Assembly (NCBI RefSeq): GCF_003610255.1 | Contig: NZ_RAPS01000001.1 | Span: 7,839,001-7,903,000 of the forward strand | Source: Streptomyces sp. TLI_171 | GTDB lineage: Bacteria; Actinomycetota; Actinomycetes; Streptomycetales; Streptomycetaceae | Length of the DNA stretch: 64,000 nucleotides | Direction of reading: 5' to 3' | In this document: piece by piece, positions 33,786 to 42,606 of the stretch | Layout: each line of letters starts with the position of its first letter | Position numbering within the stretch: the stretch's first letter is position 1 | Translations under genes and position numbers: made by a program | The notes under the pieces: generated by a model | Seen by the model: only the letters and a program-made list of their open reading frames with translations | Told to the model about the DNA's origin: nothing | Databases searched by the model: none

Positions 33786-34586
33786 GTGGTGACCCGTACT
33801 CCCGTCGTGTTCATCCATGGCGCGTGGATGCACGCGCTGTCCTGGGAGTCCTGGGCGGAGCGCTTCGCGAGCCGCGGCTACCTCGCCCGGACGCCCGGCT
33901 GGCCGGGCGAGCCGGCCACCGCACGGGAGGCCCGCGAGCACCCGGACGCGCTGCCCGACACCGGCCTGGCCGGCCTGGCCGAGCACTACGCCGCGATCGT
34001 CCGCTCCTGCGAGGCCCCACCGGTGATCGTCGGGCACTCGGTCGGCGGCCTGGTCGCCCAGCACCTCCTCGGCGCCGGACTGGGACAGGCTGCGGTGGCG
34101 ATCGCGCCGGCCCCCGTCAACGAGGTCGGACCGTGCCCGGGCCACACCGGCGCGGACGCCGGGGACGGCGCGGTGGTCCTGCTCTCGCGCCTGCGCTTCC
34201 GGGACGCCTTCGCCAACACGGTCGGCCCCGAGGAGGCCGAGCGGCTGTACGACCGCTACGTGGTGCCCGTCCCGCGCCGCCTGCTCGACGACCTCGGCTG
34301 CGGCGGCCGCCCCCGCAGCCCGAGCGCCCTGGTGGACGTCGGCAACGTGGCGCGCGGCCCGCTGCTGCTCGTCTCCGGACAGGAGGACCTGCTGGTGCCC
34401 GACGCGGCGACCCGCGCCGCCTACAAGGCCTACGGCGACTCCACCGCGACGACCGCACTCAAACAGTTCGCCGACCGGGGCCACTCCCTGGTGGTCGACG
34501 CCGGCTGGCGCTCCGTCGCCGACCACGTGCTCGGCTGGCTCGACGAACGCGGCATCCGCCCCGCCGGCCCGCACCCCGCCCGTTAG
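33786..34586 (+). CDS. Alpha/beta hydrolase, cytoplasmic
   Basis: This 266-residue protein has the oxyanion motif VVFIHGAW, nucleophile elbow VIVGHSVGG, acid region LLLVSGQEDLLVP and catalytic His in DRGHSLVVDAGW. No signal peptide is present, and the start is a GTG with AGGTTCGGAGG nearby. It has a copy of the shared motif and converges on the LAL regulator gene with a 4-bp overlap at the stops. Substrate unknown; with the tannase and other hydrolases nearby, ester cleavage is plausible. Confidence 0.85.
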   Translation: MVTRTPVVFIHGAWMHALSWESWAERFASRGYLARTPGWPGEPATAREAREHPDALPDTGLAGLAEHYAAIVRSCEAPPVIVGHSVGGLVAQHLLGAGLGQAAVAIAPAPVNEVGPCPGHTGADAGDGAVVLLSRLRFRDAFANTVGPEEAERLYDRYVVPVPRRLLDDLGCGGRPRSPSALVDVGNVARGPLLLVSGQEDLLVPDAATRAAYKAYGDSTATTALKQFADRGHSLVVDAGWRSVADHVLGWLDERGIRPAGPHPAR

Positions 34587-37342
34587 CCCTGGCTCGCCCC
34601 GGCGGTGTCGCCCAGGGCGTCCCGCAGTGCGGCGCGGGTGGTGATGCCGAGCTTGGGGAACACCCGGTACAGGTGAGAGCTGACAGTGCGCGGGGACAGG
34701 TGCATCCGCTCGCCGATCTCCTTGTTGGTCAGACCGCTCGCCGCCAGGCCGGCGATCCGGTGCTCCTGCCAGGTCAGCGCCGTCGCGGACGAGGACCGGG
34801 TGGCCATGCCGGAGGCCCGCAGCTCGGCCCGGGCGCGGTCGGCCCACGCGTCGGCGCCGAGCTGCTCGAACGACTCGGCCGCCCGGAGCAGCGCCTGCCG
34901 GGCCGCCCTGGGCCCCTGCGCGTGGCGGAGCCGGACGCCGCGGGCCAGCCGGATGCGCGCCAGCTCGAAGGGGAATCCGACGCCCTCCGTCAGCGACTCG
35001 GCCCGCGCGTGCCAGGAGGCCGCCTCCGGCTCCTGCTCGGCGGTGATCGACAGCGCCCCGTAGGTGAGCAGGGCCAGTCGCGGCGAGACGTCGGGCAGGC
35101 CGGCGTCCAGCGCGGCCCGGGCGTGCCGGCGCGCCTCCTCGGTGCGCCCGGTGTGGAGGGCGGCCTCGACCAGGTCGAGCAGGGTCCGGGAGGCCTGGTG
35201 CGCGCAGGGCTCGAAGGAACCCGGGGTGGTGATGCCGATCGCGTAGAGGTACGCGGCCTCGTAGTCGCCCTCGCTCAGCGCCGCGGTGATGCCCACCGCG
35301 TCGGCGATCTGCGACAGGAAGCCCACCCCGCGCGGACGGGCCCAGGAGTCGACGGCGGCCTGCAGTTCACGGGCCCGCTCCAGCTGTCCGCGCAGGGCCG
35401 CGACCTGTCCGAGGTACGCGCGGCTGTGGTGGGCGAAGAGCGCGTGGTCGTGCTGGACGGCGAGTTCGAGACCGCGCAGACCGGTGCGCTCGGCCTCCTC
35501 CCACTCACCGACGGCCAGCTGGTCGAGCATGATCAGGTGCAGCATGGTCATGGCGGACGCGGTGGCCCCCGCCTCCGCCTCCCGGTCGACCGCGCGCTGA
35601 AGGTGCGTCCGGTACGGGCTCAGCACGTCGAGGTGATAGGCCGTCACACCCAGGCGGACCAGGTCCCACGGATTGAGGTGCGCGAGCTCGGCGAACGCCC
35701 GGTCCAGTCGCGCACGCGTACCGGCGCCGTGGCGCACCACGTCGCTCCAGGCATCGCTGAAGAGCAGCGACTGCGCGGGAACCCGGTCCCCGAGCGCGTC
35801 CAGCAGTGCCCGGGCCCGCTGCCAGGCGTCGGCGTCGGCGGCGTACTGGCAGGTCACCATCAGCAGGTTGACCAGCCGGACCTCGGCCTCGTCGGCGGGC
35901 AGCCCGGTGTCGTCGTCGCGCAGCGCCTCCAGCGCGGTCACCACCTGGCGGCGCGCGGACCTGACCTCGCCGTCCCGGTACAGCGCGACGTACGCCGACG
36001 CGGCCACCGACGCCGGGGTGCTGCCGCCGCCGGGGGCGAGGTCGGCGTGGACCAGCCACTGGGCGCGGTCGGGCAGGGCGGCCTGCCCGGCGATGAACGC
36101 GGCGTCGCCCAGCCGCCGGGACCGCTCCCCGGGGGTCTCGCTGAGTTCCGCCGCGCGGGTCAGCCACGCGATGGCGGCGAGTGCGCCGCCGCGGCGGGTC
36201 GCGGACCGCGCCGCCGCGTCGAGCTCCGCGGCCACCTGCTCGTCGGGGTCGATCGTCGAGGCGGCCAGGTGGGTGGCGCGCCGCTCCACGTCGTCCCGGT
36301 ACTCGCGGGCGAGGACGGCGTGCGCCTCGCGCCGCTCGTTGGGGGTGGCCTTCTGGACGACCGTGGAGCGCACCAGCGGGTGCCGGAAGACGAAGTGACC
36401 GGTCATCGGGTCGATGTCGAGCAGGCCCGAGAAGGCCGCCTCGTCGACGTCGACCATCCGGTAGCGGGACCCGCGCGCGGCGTCCGGCGCCTTGCCCGCC
36501 CCCACGCCGTCCAGCGCGCCGCGCAGCAGTTCGGTGCGGACCGGCCGGCCGAGCGCCTCGATCCGGGTGCCGTAGACGTACTCCAGCCGCCCGGGCAGCG
36601 GCACGCCGTGGTGGCTGAGCAGTTCCTCGACGCCGTGCAGCGGGCGGCCGGCCAGGAACGGGGGGAGTTCGAGCAGGGCCAGCGGATTGCCCTGGGCCTC
36701 GTCCAGCACGATGCGCCGGATCCGCGGATCGAGCCGCGGGTGGCGCAGGTCGAGCAGTCGCTGCGCATCCTCGTCCGACAGCGTGGTGACGTGCAGTTCG
36801 GGCAGCGCCGCGGTGTCGAACAGCGACGGCACGTCCGACCGCAGGCCGACCACGAGCCGCACCGAGCTGCCGGTGAGCCGGCGCCCCACGAAGCCGCACA
36901 CCTCGGCGCTGACGCCGTCGAACCACTGGCCGTCGTCGACCACCAGCAGCAGCGGCTGCTGCGAGGACGCCAGGGCGAGCAGGTCGAGGACGGCGATGGC
37001 GAGCGTCATCACGGACGGGGGAGCCCCGGCGTTGCGGCCGAACACGACGTCGAAGAGCGCGCGGTGGGAAGCCTCCAGCCGGTCGAGGTGCGGCAGGAGC
37101 GGATAGAGGACCTGGTGCAGTCCGGCGAACGGGAAGTCCGACTCGGCGTCCACCCCGACCGCCCGGACCACCCGGTGGTTCTCCTGGCCGGCGAGCTCGG
37201 TGAGGTGCTCCAGGAGCGCGCTCTTGCCGACCCCGACCTCGCCCTTGAGGACCAGCGACCGGCCGCCGGGAGCGGTCACGAACGACAACAGCGCCGCCCG
37301 CTCCGCCTGCCGGCCGACCAACGCGTTGACCGGTGCATACAT
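34583..37342 (-). CDS. LAL-type LuxR regulator (AAA/STAND ATPase plus GerE HTH)
   Basis: This 919-residue protein has the LAL layout: an N-terminal P-loop ATPase with Walker A GEVGVGKSALL (about 36-45) and Walker B LLLVVDDGQWF, a long helical TPR-like middle, and a C-terminal GerE HTH (about 855-915; HRIAGLAASGLTNKEIGERM, LSPRTVSSHLYRVFPKLGIT). LAL proteins are ligand- and ATP-dependent activators, often of catabolic or secondary-metabolic clusters. It lies in the middle of genes sharing the 15-bp motif, so it is the leading candidate to bind it; the sequence does not prove this. Confidence 0.9.
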   Translation of the reverse strand: MYAPVNALVGRQAERAALLSFVTAPGGRSLVLKGEVGVGKSALLEHLTELAGQENHRVVRAVGVDAESDFPFAGLHQVLYPLLPHLDRLEASHRALFDVVFGRNAGAPPSVMTLAIAVLDLLALASSQQPLLLVVDDGQWFDGVSAEVCGFVGRRLTGSSVRLVVGLRSDVPSLFDTAALPELHVTTLSDEDAQRLLDLRHPRLDPRIRRIVLDEAQGNPLALLELPPFLAGRPLHGVEELLSHHGVPLPGRLEYVYGTRIEALGRPVRTELLRGALDGVGAGKAPDAARGSRYRMVDVDEAAFSGLLDIDPMTGHFVFRHPLVRSTVVQKATPNERREAHAVLAREYRDDVERRATHLAASTIDPDEQVAAELDAAARSATRRGGALAAIAWLTRAAELSETPGERSRRLGDAAFIAGQAALPDRAQWLVHADLAPGGGSTPASVAASAYVALYRDGEVRSARRQVVTALEALRDDDTGLPADEAEVRLVNLLMVTCQYAADADAWQRARALLDALGDRVPAQSLLFSDAWSDVVRHGAGTRARLDRAFAELAHLNPWDLVRLGVTAYHLDVLSPYRTHLQRAVDREAEAGATASAMTMLHLIMLDQLAVGEWEEAERTGLRGLELAVQHDHALFAHHSRAYLGQVAALRGQLERARELQAAVDSWARPRGVGFLSQIADAVGITAALSEGDYEAAYLYAIGITTPGSFEPCAHQASRTLLDLVEAALHTGRTEEARRHARAALDAGLPDVSPRLALLTYGALSITAEQEPEAASWHARAESLTEGVGFPFELARIRLARGVRLRHAQGPRAARQALLRAAESFEQLGADAWADRARAELRASGMATRSSSATALTWQEHRIAGLAASGLTNKEIGERMHLSPRTVSSHLYRVFPKLGITTRAALRDALGDTAGASQG

Positions 37343-37380
37343 GTCGCGCCCCCACTCTCCGGACCGCCCGCTCGGTGCCG

Positions 37381-37468
37381 GGCCCTCTCCTTCGGGTCGT
37401 GCCGGGCGTGCGCCGCCGGATCATCCCGGCACCGCGCGCCGATCCGGCAAGATCCGAAGGAGAGGGCC
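37381..37468. repeat. 15-bp inverted repeat in the LAL leader
   Basis: GGCCCTCTCCTTCGG (37381-37395) and CCGAAGGAGAGGGCC (37454-37468) are exact reverse complements 58 bp apart, just upstream of the LAL start at 37342. They could form a long stem in the 5' leader or act as paired binding sites. Confidence 0.7.
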
Positions 37469-37475
37469 TCGGGCC

Positions 37476-37501
37476 ACACCCTACCCATCGACGTAGGGTG
37501 T
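37476..37501. promoter_or_regulatory. 9-bp dyad upstream of the LAL gene
   Basis: ACACCCTAC and GTAGGGTGT are exact reverse complements with an 8-nt centre, 134 bp before the LAL start. It is a probable operator at the LAL promoter. It does not match the regulon motif. Confidence 0.55.
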
Positions 37502-37531
37502 CGGCCGTAGCGGGTGCCGTCGGGTGTGACA

Positions 37532-37560
37532 CCGGGACATGTCCCGGCCACACGTGTGGC
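37532..37560. terminator. Two abutting perfect palindromes
   Basis: CCGGGACATGTCCCGG (37532-37547) is joined at one shared base to GCCACACGTGTGGC (37547-37560). They lie between the end of hydrolase 37616-38677 and the LAL promoter, and may end the hydrolase transcript. Confidence 0.45.
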
Positions 37561-37615
37561 GGCGGGCCGGTGGAGGGTGGCCCGGCGGTCGCGGGGCCAC
37601 CTCTGCGGCTCCCGG

Positions 37616-38677
37616 TCAGAGCCGGTCCGCGTCCACGACGGCCTGGGCGAACGCTGTCGGCGCCTCCTGGGGCAGGTTGTGGCCGATGTCGGCGAGCGTC
37701 CGGTGCTCGTACCTGCCGGTGAACATCGAGCGGTAGCCGGAACCGTCGCCGGGAGCGGTGAACGGGTCCAGTGCCGGGTCGAGGGTGATGGTCGGCACGC
37801 CGATGGCGGGCTTGTCGGCCAGCCGGTCCTCGTACCGGTCGTAACGGTGCTCGCCGTCGGCGATGCCGAGGCGCCAGCGGTAGTTGTGGATCACGATCGC
37901 GGCGTAGTCGGGGTTGTCGAAGGCGGCCTCGGTGCGCTCGAAGGTGGCGTCGTCGAACTTCCAGGTGGGGGAGACCAGTTGCCAGACCAGGCGGGTCAGG
38001 TCGTGCCGGAGGGCCGGCCGCTCCATGGCCTTGCGGCCGCGCTCGGTGGCGAAGTAGTACTGGTACCACCAGGTGTGCTCGCCGGCCGGCGCGATCGGCT
38101 CCAGCTGCTGCGCGCGGTTGGTGATGAGGTAACCGCCGACCGACACCAGGGCCTTGACCCGCTCGGGCCAGAGCGCGGCCACGATGTCCGCGGTCCGGGA
38201 GCCCCAGTCGAAGCCCGCCAGCACCGCGCGGTCGATCCGCAGCGCGTCCAGCAGGGCGATGACGTCCAGCGCGACGGCCGACTGCTGGGCGTTGCGGAAG
38301 GTCCGGGGCGATCGGAAGCGCGTGGTGCCGTGGCCGCGCAGGTACGGGACGATCACCCGGTAGCCGAGGTCGGCGAGGAGCGGGGCCACGTCCACGTAGC
38401 TGTGGATGTCGTACGGCCAGCCGTGCAGGCACAGCACCACCGGCGCGTCGGCCGGGCCGAGTTCGGCGTAGCCGACGTCGAGCAGCCCCGCCTCGACCTG
38501 CTTCAGCGCCGGGAAGGACGTGTGGGTGCCCGGCACGAGGGGCGGAACGACCGGTGCCGGGCCGGAACGGCCGACGGCCGGCGCGGCGGTCGCCGCGCCC
38601 TGCAGGCCGGTCAGCGAGACGGCGGCCGCCCCGACACCCAGACCGAACGCCTTGCTGAAGCTGCGCCTGTCGATCAT
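37616..38677 (-). CDS. Exported alpha/beta hydrolase (epoxide-hydrolase-like)
   Basis: This 353-residue protein has an export signal with an RR-like start (DRRSFSKAFGLGVGAAAVSL). The fold follows: VVLCLHGWPYDIHSYVDVAP, then the nucleophile elbow AGFDWGSRTADI with Asp as in epoxide hydrolases and dehalogenases, a Trp/Tyr-rich cap (HTWWYQYYFATERG) and C-terminal His in DIGHNLPQEAP. The ATG at 38677 has GAAAGG upstream. A copy of the shared motif lies 98 bp before it. Confidence 0.85.
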   Translation of the reverse strand: MIDRRSFSKAFGLGVGAAAVSLTGLQGAATAAPAVGRSGPAPVVPPLVPGTHTSFPALKQVEAGLLDVGYAELGPADAPVVLCLHGWPYDIHSYVDVAPLLADLGYRVIVPYLRGHGTTRFRSPRTFRNAQQSAVALDVIALLDALRIDRAVLAGFDWGSRTADIVAALWPERVKALVSVGGYLITNRAQQLEPIAPAGEHTWWYQYYFATERGRKAMERPALRHDLTRLVWQLVSPTWKFDDATFERTEAAFDNPDYAAIVIHNYRWRLGIADGEHRYDRYEDRLADKPAIGVPTITLDPALDPFTAPGDGSGYRSMFTGRYEHRTLADIGHNLPQEAPTAFAQAVVDADRL

Positions 38678-38775
38678 CTGACGACCTTTCGTGTGATTCG
38701 GACCCGCCCCGGACGGGGCGGGGGAGTGCCGGGCTACCCGGCACGCCTCACTTTTCTCCTCCCGCCGACCTGCGG

Positions 38776-38790
38776 CATCAGTCACTTGAC
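38776..38790 (-). promoter_or_regulatory. Regulon motif copy 3 (before hydrolase 38677)
   Basis: On the minus strand GTCAAGTGACTGATG, 98 bp upstream of the hydrolase start. Confidence 0.6.
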
Positions 38791-38838
38791 GGCGCGTCGC
38801 GGCCGGGTGTCCGCGCCGATGACTGACCCGGGTCGACG

Positions 38839-38853
38839 GTCACGTGACTGATG
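38839..38853 (+). promoter_or_regulatory. Regulon motif copy 4 (before the SsgA-like gene)
   Basis: GTCACGTGACTGATG, 65 bp before the SsgA-like start and divergent from copy 3 in the same intergenic region. Confidence 0.6.
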
Positions 38854-38918
38854 TCCCGCGTCCGGCAGCTGAGGGACAGTCGGGGCGGACGATGTCGCTC
38901 TGCAGAAGGGGAGCCACC

Positions 38919-39380
38919 ATGAACGGCGACCGGGCCCGCCGGCCGGTGCCCGACGACGTGCCCGTGCTGAGGCTGGTGCTGAAACGGGTGCTGGAGGGCT
39001 GTCTGCGCCGGCCCGTCCGGGCGGAGTTCCGCTTCGACCGGGACAGCCCCATGGTGGTGTCCGTCGCCCTGGCGCCGACCCGCGGGCCGAGCGTCACCTG
39101 GCGGATCGGCCGGGGACTGCTGTACCAGGGGCTCTTCGAGGAGAGCGGCGAGGGACGCGTGCAGGTGTGGCCCGCCCTCGGCCGGGAGGGCGGGACGGCG
39201 ATGCTGAGGCTGGAGTCACGGGAGTCCAGCGCCCTGCTGGAGGTGCCCGTGCCGCCGCTGGCGGGCTGGCTGGAGGACACCTACGCGGCGCTGCCCGCGG
39301 AGGCGGAGCTGGACGCCCTCGACTGGGACGGCTTCGTCGCCGGAGTGCTCGGCGGCCGCAGGCCGACCGGGGAGTGCTGA
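38919..39380 (+). CDS. SsgA-family sporulation/cell-division regulator (SALP)
   Basis: The protein has 153 residues and the SsgA-like pattern: LRRPVRAEFRFDRDSPMVVS, VTWRIGRGLLYQGLFEESGE, RVQVWPALGREGGTAMLRLE, SSALLEVPVPPLAGWLEDTY. SALPs occur in sporulating actinomycetes and help place division or cell-wall machinery during sporulation. Strong AAGGGGAG precedes the ATG. Finding a SALP among hydrolase and SDR genes that share its promoter motif is unusual. Confidence 0.85.
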   Translation: MNGDRARRPVPDDVPVLRLVLKRVLEGCLRRPVRAEFRFDRDSPMVVSVALAPTRGPSVTWRIGRGLLYQGLFEESGEGRVQVWPALGREGGTAMLRLESRESSALLEVPVPPLAGWLEDTYAALPAEAELDALDWDGFVAGVLGGRRPTGEC

Positions 39381-39426
39381 CGGGCCGGACATTGCGCATC
39401 CGTCGGTAACCGACCAGACTGGTGAC

Positions 39427-39984
39427 GTGATGCATGCCTTTCCCTGCGGGACCCTGCCCCTCGACTTCGTCGGCACGCTGCGGGCACGGCGCAACGCCGC
39501 CCCGGCGGAGAAGCTGGCCTCACCCGAGCAGCTCGACGCCTGGTTCGTCGAGGCCGGGGTCCTCGACACCGCGCCCGGCGCCGACGAGACCGACGTCGAG
39601 ATCGCCGTGGACCTCCGCGAATCGATCTACGCCCTGGTGGCCGCCCGGCTCGACGGGCGGCCACTGCCGTCCCGGGCGGTGGCCGGAGTGAACCGGCACG
39701 CGGCGGGACTGCCGGTGACGGTGCGCCTGCACGCCGGCGGCGCCAGCCGCACCGGGTCCGTCGCGCAGGGCCTCGCGGCACTCGCGCGCGAGACCGTCGA
39801 GATCCTCGGCGGCGACGAGGCGGCCCTGCTGCGCGAGTGCGCCCGTCCGGAGTGCACCCAGGTCTACCTGGACCGCTCGCGCGGCCATCGGCGCGAGTGG
39901 TGCGCGATGAAGACCTGCGGCAACCGGGTCAAGGCCGCCTCCTTCCGCGCACGCCAGCACGGCGCGGCGGCCCCCCGGGTCTGA
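39427..39984 (+). CDS. ABATE/CGNR zinc-finger domain protein
   Basis: The protein has 185 residues. An N-terminal ABATE domain (LPLDFVGTLRARRNAAPAEK, EIAVDLRESIYALVAARLDG) is followed by a C-terminal CGNR finger (CARPECTQVYLDRSRGHRRE, then WCAMKTCGNRVKAASFRARQ). Such proteins are presumed stress-related transcription regulators. It follows the SsgA-like gene by 46 bp on the same strand and may share its promoter. GTG 39427 and ATG 39430 are equivalent start choices. Confidence 0.85.
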   Translation: MMHAFPCGTLPLDFVGTLRARRNAAPAEKLASPEQLDAWFVEAGVLDTAPGADETDVEIAVDLRESIYALVAARLDGRPLPSRAVAGVNRHAAGLPVTVRLHAGGASRTGSVAQGLAALARETVEILGGDEAALLRECARPECTQVYLDRSRGHRREWCAMKTCGNRVKAASFRARQHGAAAPRV

Positions 39985-40001
39985 CCTGCCTGACCTGCCG
40001 A

Positions 40002-40044
40002 GGGCTTGCCAGGGCCGTCGGCGTTCGACGGCCCGGGCAAGCCC
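40002..40044. terminator. Bidirectional terminator
   Basis: A long hairpin: GGGCTTGCC pairs with GGCAAGCCC, and inside it GGGCCGTCG pairs with CGACGGCCC around a 5-nt loop. It lies between the convergent CGNR and Ohr genes. Confidence 0.8.
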
Positions 40045-40055
40045 CGGGTCCGGCG

Positions 40056-40493
40056 TCAGGCGGCGACGGCGACGGCGGTGGCGTTGACGGTGACCGGGAT
40101 GTTGCCCCGGGTCGCCTTGGAGTACGGGCACAGCCGGTGCGCGGCGTCGCCGAGCTCGGCGGCCGTCTCCTGGTCCACGCCGCCGAGTTCGAGGTTGAGG
40201 ACGGCGCTCAGGCCGAACTCCCCGTCGTCGCCGTGGTGCAGCGTCGCCTCGACGGTGATGGCGGTGTTGGTCAGCCGGACCTTGCGCTCGGCGGCGGCCC
40301 GGCGGACCGCGCCCAGGAAGCACGCGCCCCAGCCGGCGGCGAACAGCTGCTCGGGGTTGGTGGCCCCGCCGGCTCCGCCCAGCTCCTTCGGGATGGCGAG
40401 GGCGGTGGTGAGGTGGCCGTCGCTGGCGGTGACCCGCCCGCCGTTGCGGCCCTCTCCCGTCACGGTCACCACACCGGTGTAGCTGACTGCCAT
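40056..40493 (-). CDS. ohr: Organic hydroperoxide resistance protein
   Basis: This 145-residue OsmC/Ohr family protein carries both redox cysteines in the usual contexts (NPEQLFAAGWGACFLGAVRR and AHRLCPYSKATRGN), plus the Ohr-like N-terminus (YTGVVTVTGEGRNGGRVTAS). It reduces organic hydroperoxides to alcohols using dihydrolipoyl electrons. A dyad in the upstream region could be a MarR/OhrR-type operator, although no ohrR gene is adjacent. Confidence 0.9.
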   Translation of the reverse strand: MAVSYTGVVTVTGEGRNGGRVTASDGHLTTALAIPKELGGAGGATNPEQLFAAGWGACFLGAVRRAAAERKVRLTNTAITVEATLHHGDDGEFGLSAVLNLELGGVDQETAAELGDAAHRLCPYSKATRGNIPVTVNATAVAVAA

Positions 40494-40541
40494 GGCTGTC
40501 TCCTCTGGAGGTCTCGATCCGATGAGCCGCGCCTCGCGGTC

Positions 40542-40556
40542 ACCGGTTTAACCGGT
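40542..40556. promoter_or_regulatory. Dyad ACCGGTT-T-AACCGGT upstream of ohr
   Basis: Perfect 7-bp arms around one base, 49 bp before the ohr start. Its position and symmetry suggest a peroxide-responsive operator. Confidence 0.5.
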
Positions 40557-40712
40557 TACGAATATCGCAGGATGTTGTGCGGAGCGTCAAGCCGCCGAGG
40601 CGGCTGGACGCCCTGGAAATCGTTGTTTTTGCAGCTAGTTGTAGAAGTGTGTCGGCCTGCCCGAGCAGGAGCCAGGCACCCAAGCCACCGGGCAGCTCAC
40701 CGCTCCAGGCGG

Positions 40713-41570
40713 TTACAGGACCGCATGCTCGGCCGCGCCGGGGAAGTCCGTGCTGGCCGCCAGCGCCCGGCCCGCCTCGAACTCGGCCCGCAACAGGTCG
40801 AGCTTCACCCCGATCCGCCGCTGGGCGTCACTGCCCAGCACCACCCAGTGCCGCGGCTGCGCCGCGGTGGCGGCCTGGTAGATGGACCGCGCGGCCCGGG
40901 CCGGGTCGCCGGGGAACATCTCCGGGCGGAGGCCGTCCAGCATCGCGCGGAACGCGCCCGCGGTGGCGGCGTAGTCCTCGATCGCCGTGCCGGACGCCTT
41001 GGTCCGGTGCTCGATGCCGGTGCGGAAGGAGCCCGGCTGGATCACCATCGCGTGCAGGCCCAGCGGCTCGATCTCCTGCCACAGCGCCTCGGTGAACCCC
41101 TCCAACGCGAACTTGCTTGCCGAGTAGTAGCCGTTCGCGGGCAGGCTGGCCAGCCCGTCCATCGAGGACACGTTGACCACCGTCCCGCTGCGCCGCCGCC
41201 GCATGCCCGGAAGCACCGCGCGGGTGAGCGCGACCGCGCCGAAGAAGTTGACCTCGAACAGCCGCCGGTAGTCGTCCTCCTCCTGCTCCTCGAGCGCCCC
41301 GACGAAGTCGATCGCGGCGTTGTTGACGAGCACGTCGATGCCGCCGAAGCGCTCCTCCGCCGCCCGCACACCGGCCGCCCGCTGCTCGGCGTCGGTGACG
41401 TCGAGCCGCAGGGCCAGCGCCGTCCGCGGGTAGCGCGCCGCCAGTTCGGTGGTGGCCTGCACCGAACTGGCCGTCGCCACCACCTGCTCGCCCTGCGCCA
41501 GGACGTGTTCGGCGAGCGCCCTGCCCAGGCCGCTGGAGGCTCCGGTGATGAGCCAGGTCCTGCGATCCAT
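40713..41570 (-). CDS. SDR-family oxidoreductase
   Basis: The protein has 285 residues, a classical short-chain dehydrogenase: TWLITGASSGLGRALAEHVL (cofactor TGxxxGxG), LDVTD, VLVNNAAID (NNAG-type), catalytic Ser in VVNVSSMDG and YxxxK in YYSASKFALEG. The C-terminus resembles that of the neighbouring SDR at 41632-42471 (both end near DFPG). The two genes are 61 bp apart on one strand and are probably an operon from a duplication. Substrate unknown. Confidence 0.88.
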   Translation of the reverse strand: MDRRTWLITGASSGLGRALAEHVLAQGEQVVATASSVQATTELAARYPRTALALRLDVTDAEQRAAGVRAAEERFGGIDVLVNNAAIDFVGALEEQEEDDYRRLFEVNFFGAVALTRAVLPGMRRRRSGTVVNVSSMDGLASLPANGYYSASKFALEGFTEALWQEIEPLGLHAMVIQPGSFRTGIEHRTKASGTAIEDYAATAGAFRAMLDGLRPEMFPGDPARAARSIYQAATAAQPRHWVVLGSDAQRRIGVKLDLLRAEFEAGRALAASTDFPGAAEHAVL

Positions 41571-41631
41571 CGGTGATCTCCTTCCTGAAGGTCCCCGGCC
41601 GGACGCCGGGGGATGACTGAGAACGGTTCGG

Positions 41632-42471
41632 TCACTCGGTGCCCGGGAAGTCCGCGGAGCGGCTCGCCGCGGCCCACTTCTCGGTCTCCGCGGCACGGAC
41701 CCGGCCGGCCTGCAGGGCCAGCTCGACCGCCTGGGCGCCGAGCAGCAGGCGGCGCGGCGGGTCGTCGTCCCGGACGGCGTCGATGATCACCAGGGCCGCG
41801 CGCGCCGGGTCACCGGGCTGCGTCCCGTTGTTCTCCGCCCGGTAGGCGTTCATCGCCCCGACCGTCGCCGCGTAGTCGGCGCCCACGGGGTGCAACTCCA
41901 TCGACGAGCCCTGCCAGTCGGTGCGGAACGCGCCCGGTTCGACGATGACCACCTTGATCCCGAACGGGGCCACCTCGGCGGCCAGCACCTCGGAGAAGCC
42001 CTCCACGGCGAACTTGGCGCTCTGGTAGGCGCCCATGCCGGGAGTGCCGCCCACCCGGCCGCCCAGGGACGAGAACTGCACGAAGGTGCCGGAGCGCTGC
42101 GCTCGCAGCACCGGCAGCGCCGCCCGCGTCACGTTGACGACGCCGAAGAAGTTGGCCTCGAACTGGGCGCGGAAGTCCTCGTCCGTCATCTCCTCGATGG
42201 GGGCGCTGTTGGCGTAGCCGGCGTTGTTCACCACCACGTCGAGGCGGCCGAAAGCGTCGACGGCGGCCCGTACCGCGTCCCGCGCCGCGGCGGGGTCGGT
42301 CACGTCCAGCGGGACGGCCGCGATCCGCTCGCCGTAGCGGGCGACCAGGTCGTCCAGACTCTCCGGACGCCGGGCGGTCGCCACCACCCGGTCGCCCGCC
42401 TCCAGAACCGCCGCAGTGAGACTGCGTCCGAAGCCCCGCGACGCTCCGGTGATCAACCACGTACCAGTCAT
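41632..42471 (-). CDS. SDR-family oxidoreductase
   Basis: This 279-residue SDR has TWLITGASRGFGRSLTAAVL, LDVTD, VVVNNAGYAN, FVQFSSLGG and YQSAKFAVEG (active-site YxxxK; Tyr and Lys present). It is the first gene of a likely two-SDR operon, with two direct copies of the shared motif 70 and 135 bp upstream. It is related to the downstream SDR over its whole length. Probably NADP-linked, judging from the Arg residues after the first fold (TARRPESLDD); this is inference. Confidence 0.88.
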   Translation of the reverse strand: MTGTWLITGASRGFGRSLTAAVLEAGDRVVATARRPESLDDLVARYGERIAAVPLDVTDPAAARDAVRAAVDAFGRLDVVVNNAGYANSAPIEEMTDEDFRAQFEANFFGVVNVTRAALPVLRAQRSGTFVQFSSLGGRVGGTPGMGAYQSAKFAVEGFSEVLAAEVAPFGIKVVIVEPGAFRTDWQGSSMELHPVGADYAATVGAMNAYRAENNGTQPGDPARAALVIIDAVRDDDPPRRLLLGAQAVELALQAGRVRAAETEKWAAASRSADFPGTE

Positions 42472-42541
42472 TGCCTGTCCTCTCATGGTGCTTCGGTCAC
42501 ACCTGCTGCTTCGGAGTCTGGCCGCCCGCACCCACCCGGGG

Positions 42542-42556
42542 CATGCGTCATTCGAC
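42542..42556 (-). promoter_or_regulatory. Regulon motif copy 5 (before the SDR pair)
   Basis: Minus strand GTCGAATGACGCATG, 70 bp before the SDR start at 42471. Confidence 0.6.
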
Positions 42557-42606
42557 GGCCAACGGTGCGGCGCGGCGGTCCGTAGAACCGCGCCCAGGCG
42601 CGTCGG

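Noticed and set aside
33824..37510. Long plus-strand open frame of about 1200 codons opposite the LAL gene
   Set aside because: Arg/Gly/Pro-rich with no recognisable domain; the minus strand encodes an unmistakable LAL regulator.
29068..37560. Similar ACATGTC and CACACGTGTG words near 29056 and 37537 as a shared operator
   Set aside because: The spacing and flanks differ and both look like separate hairpins; no further copies were noticed.
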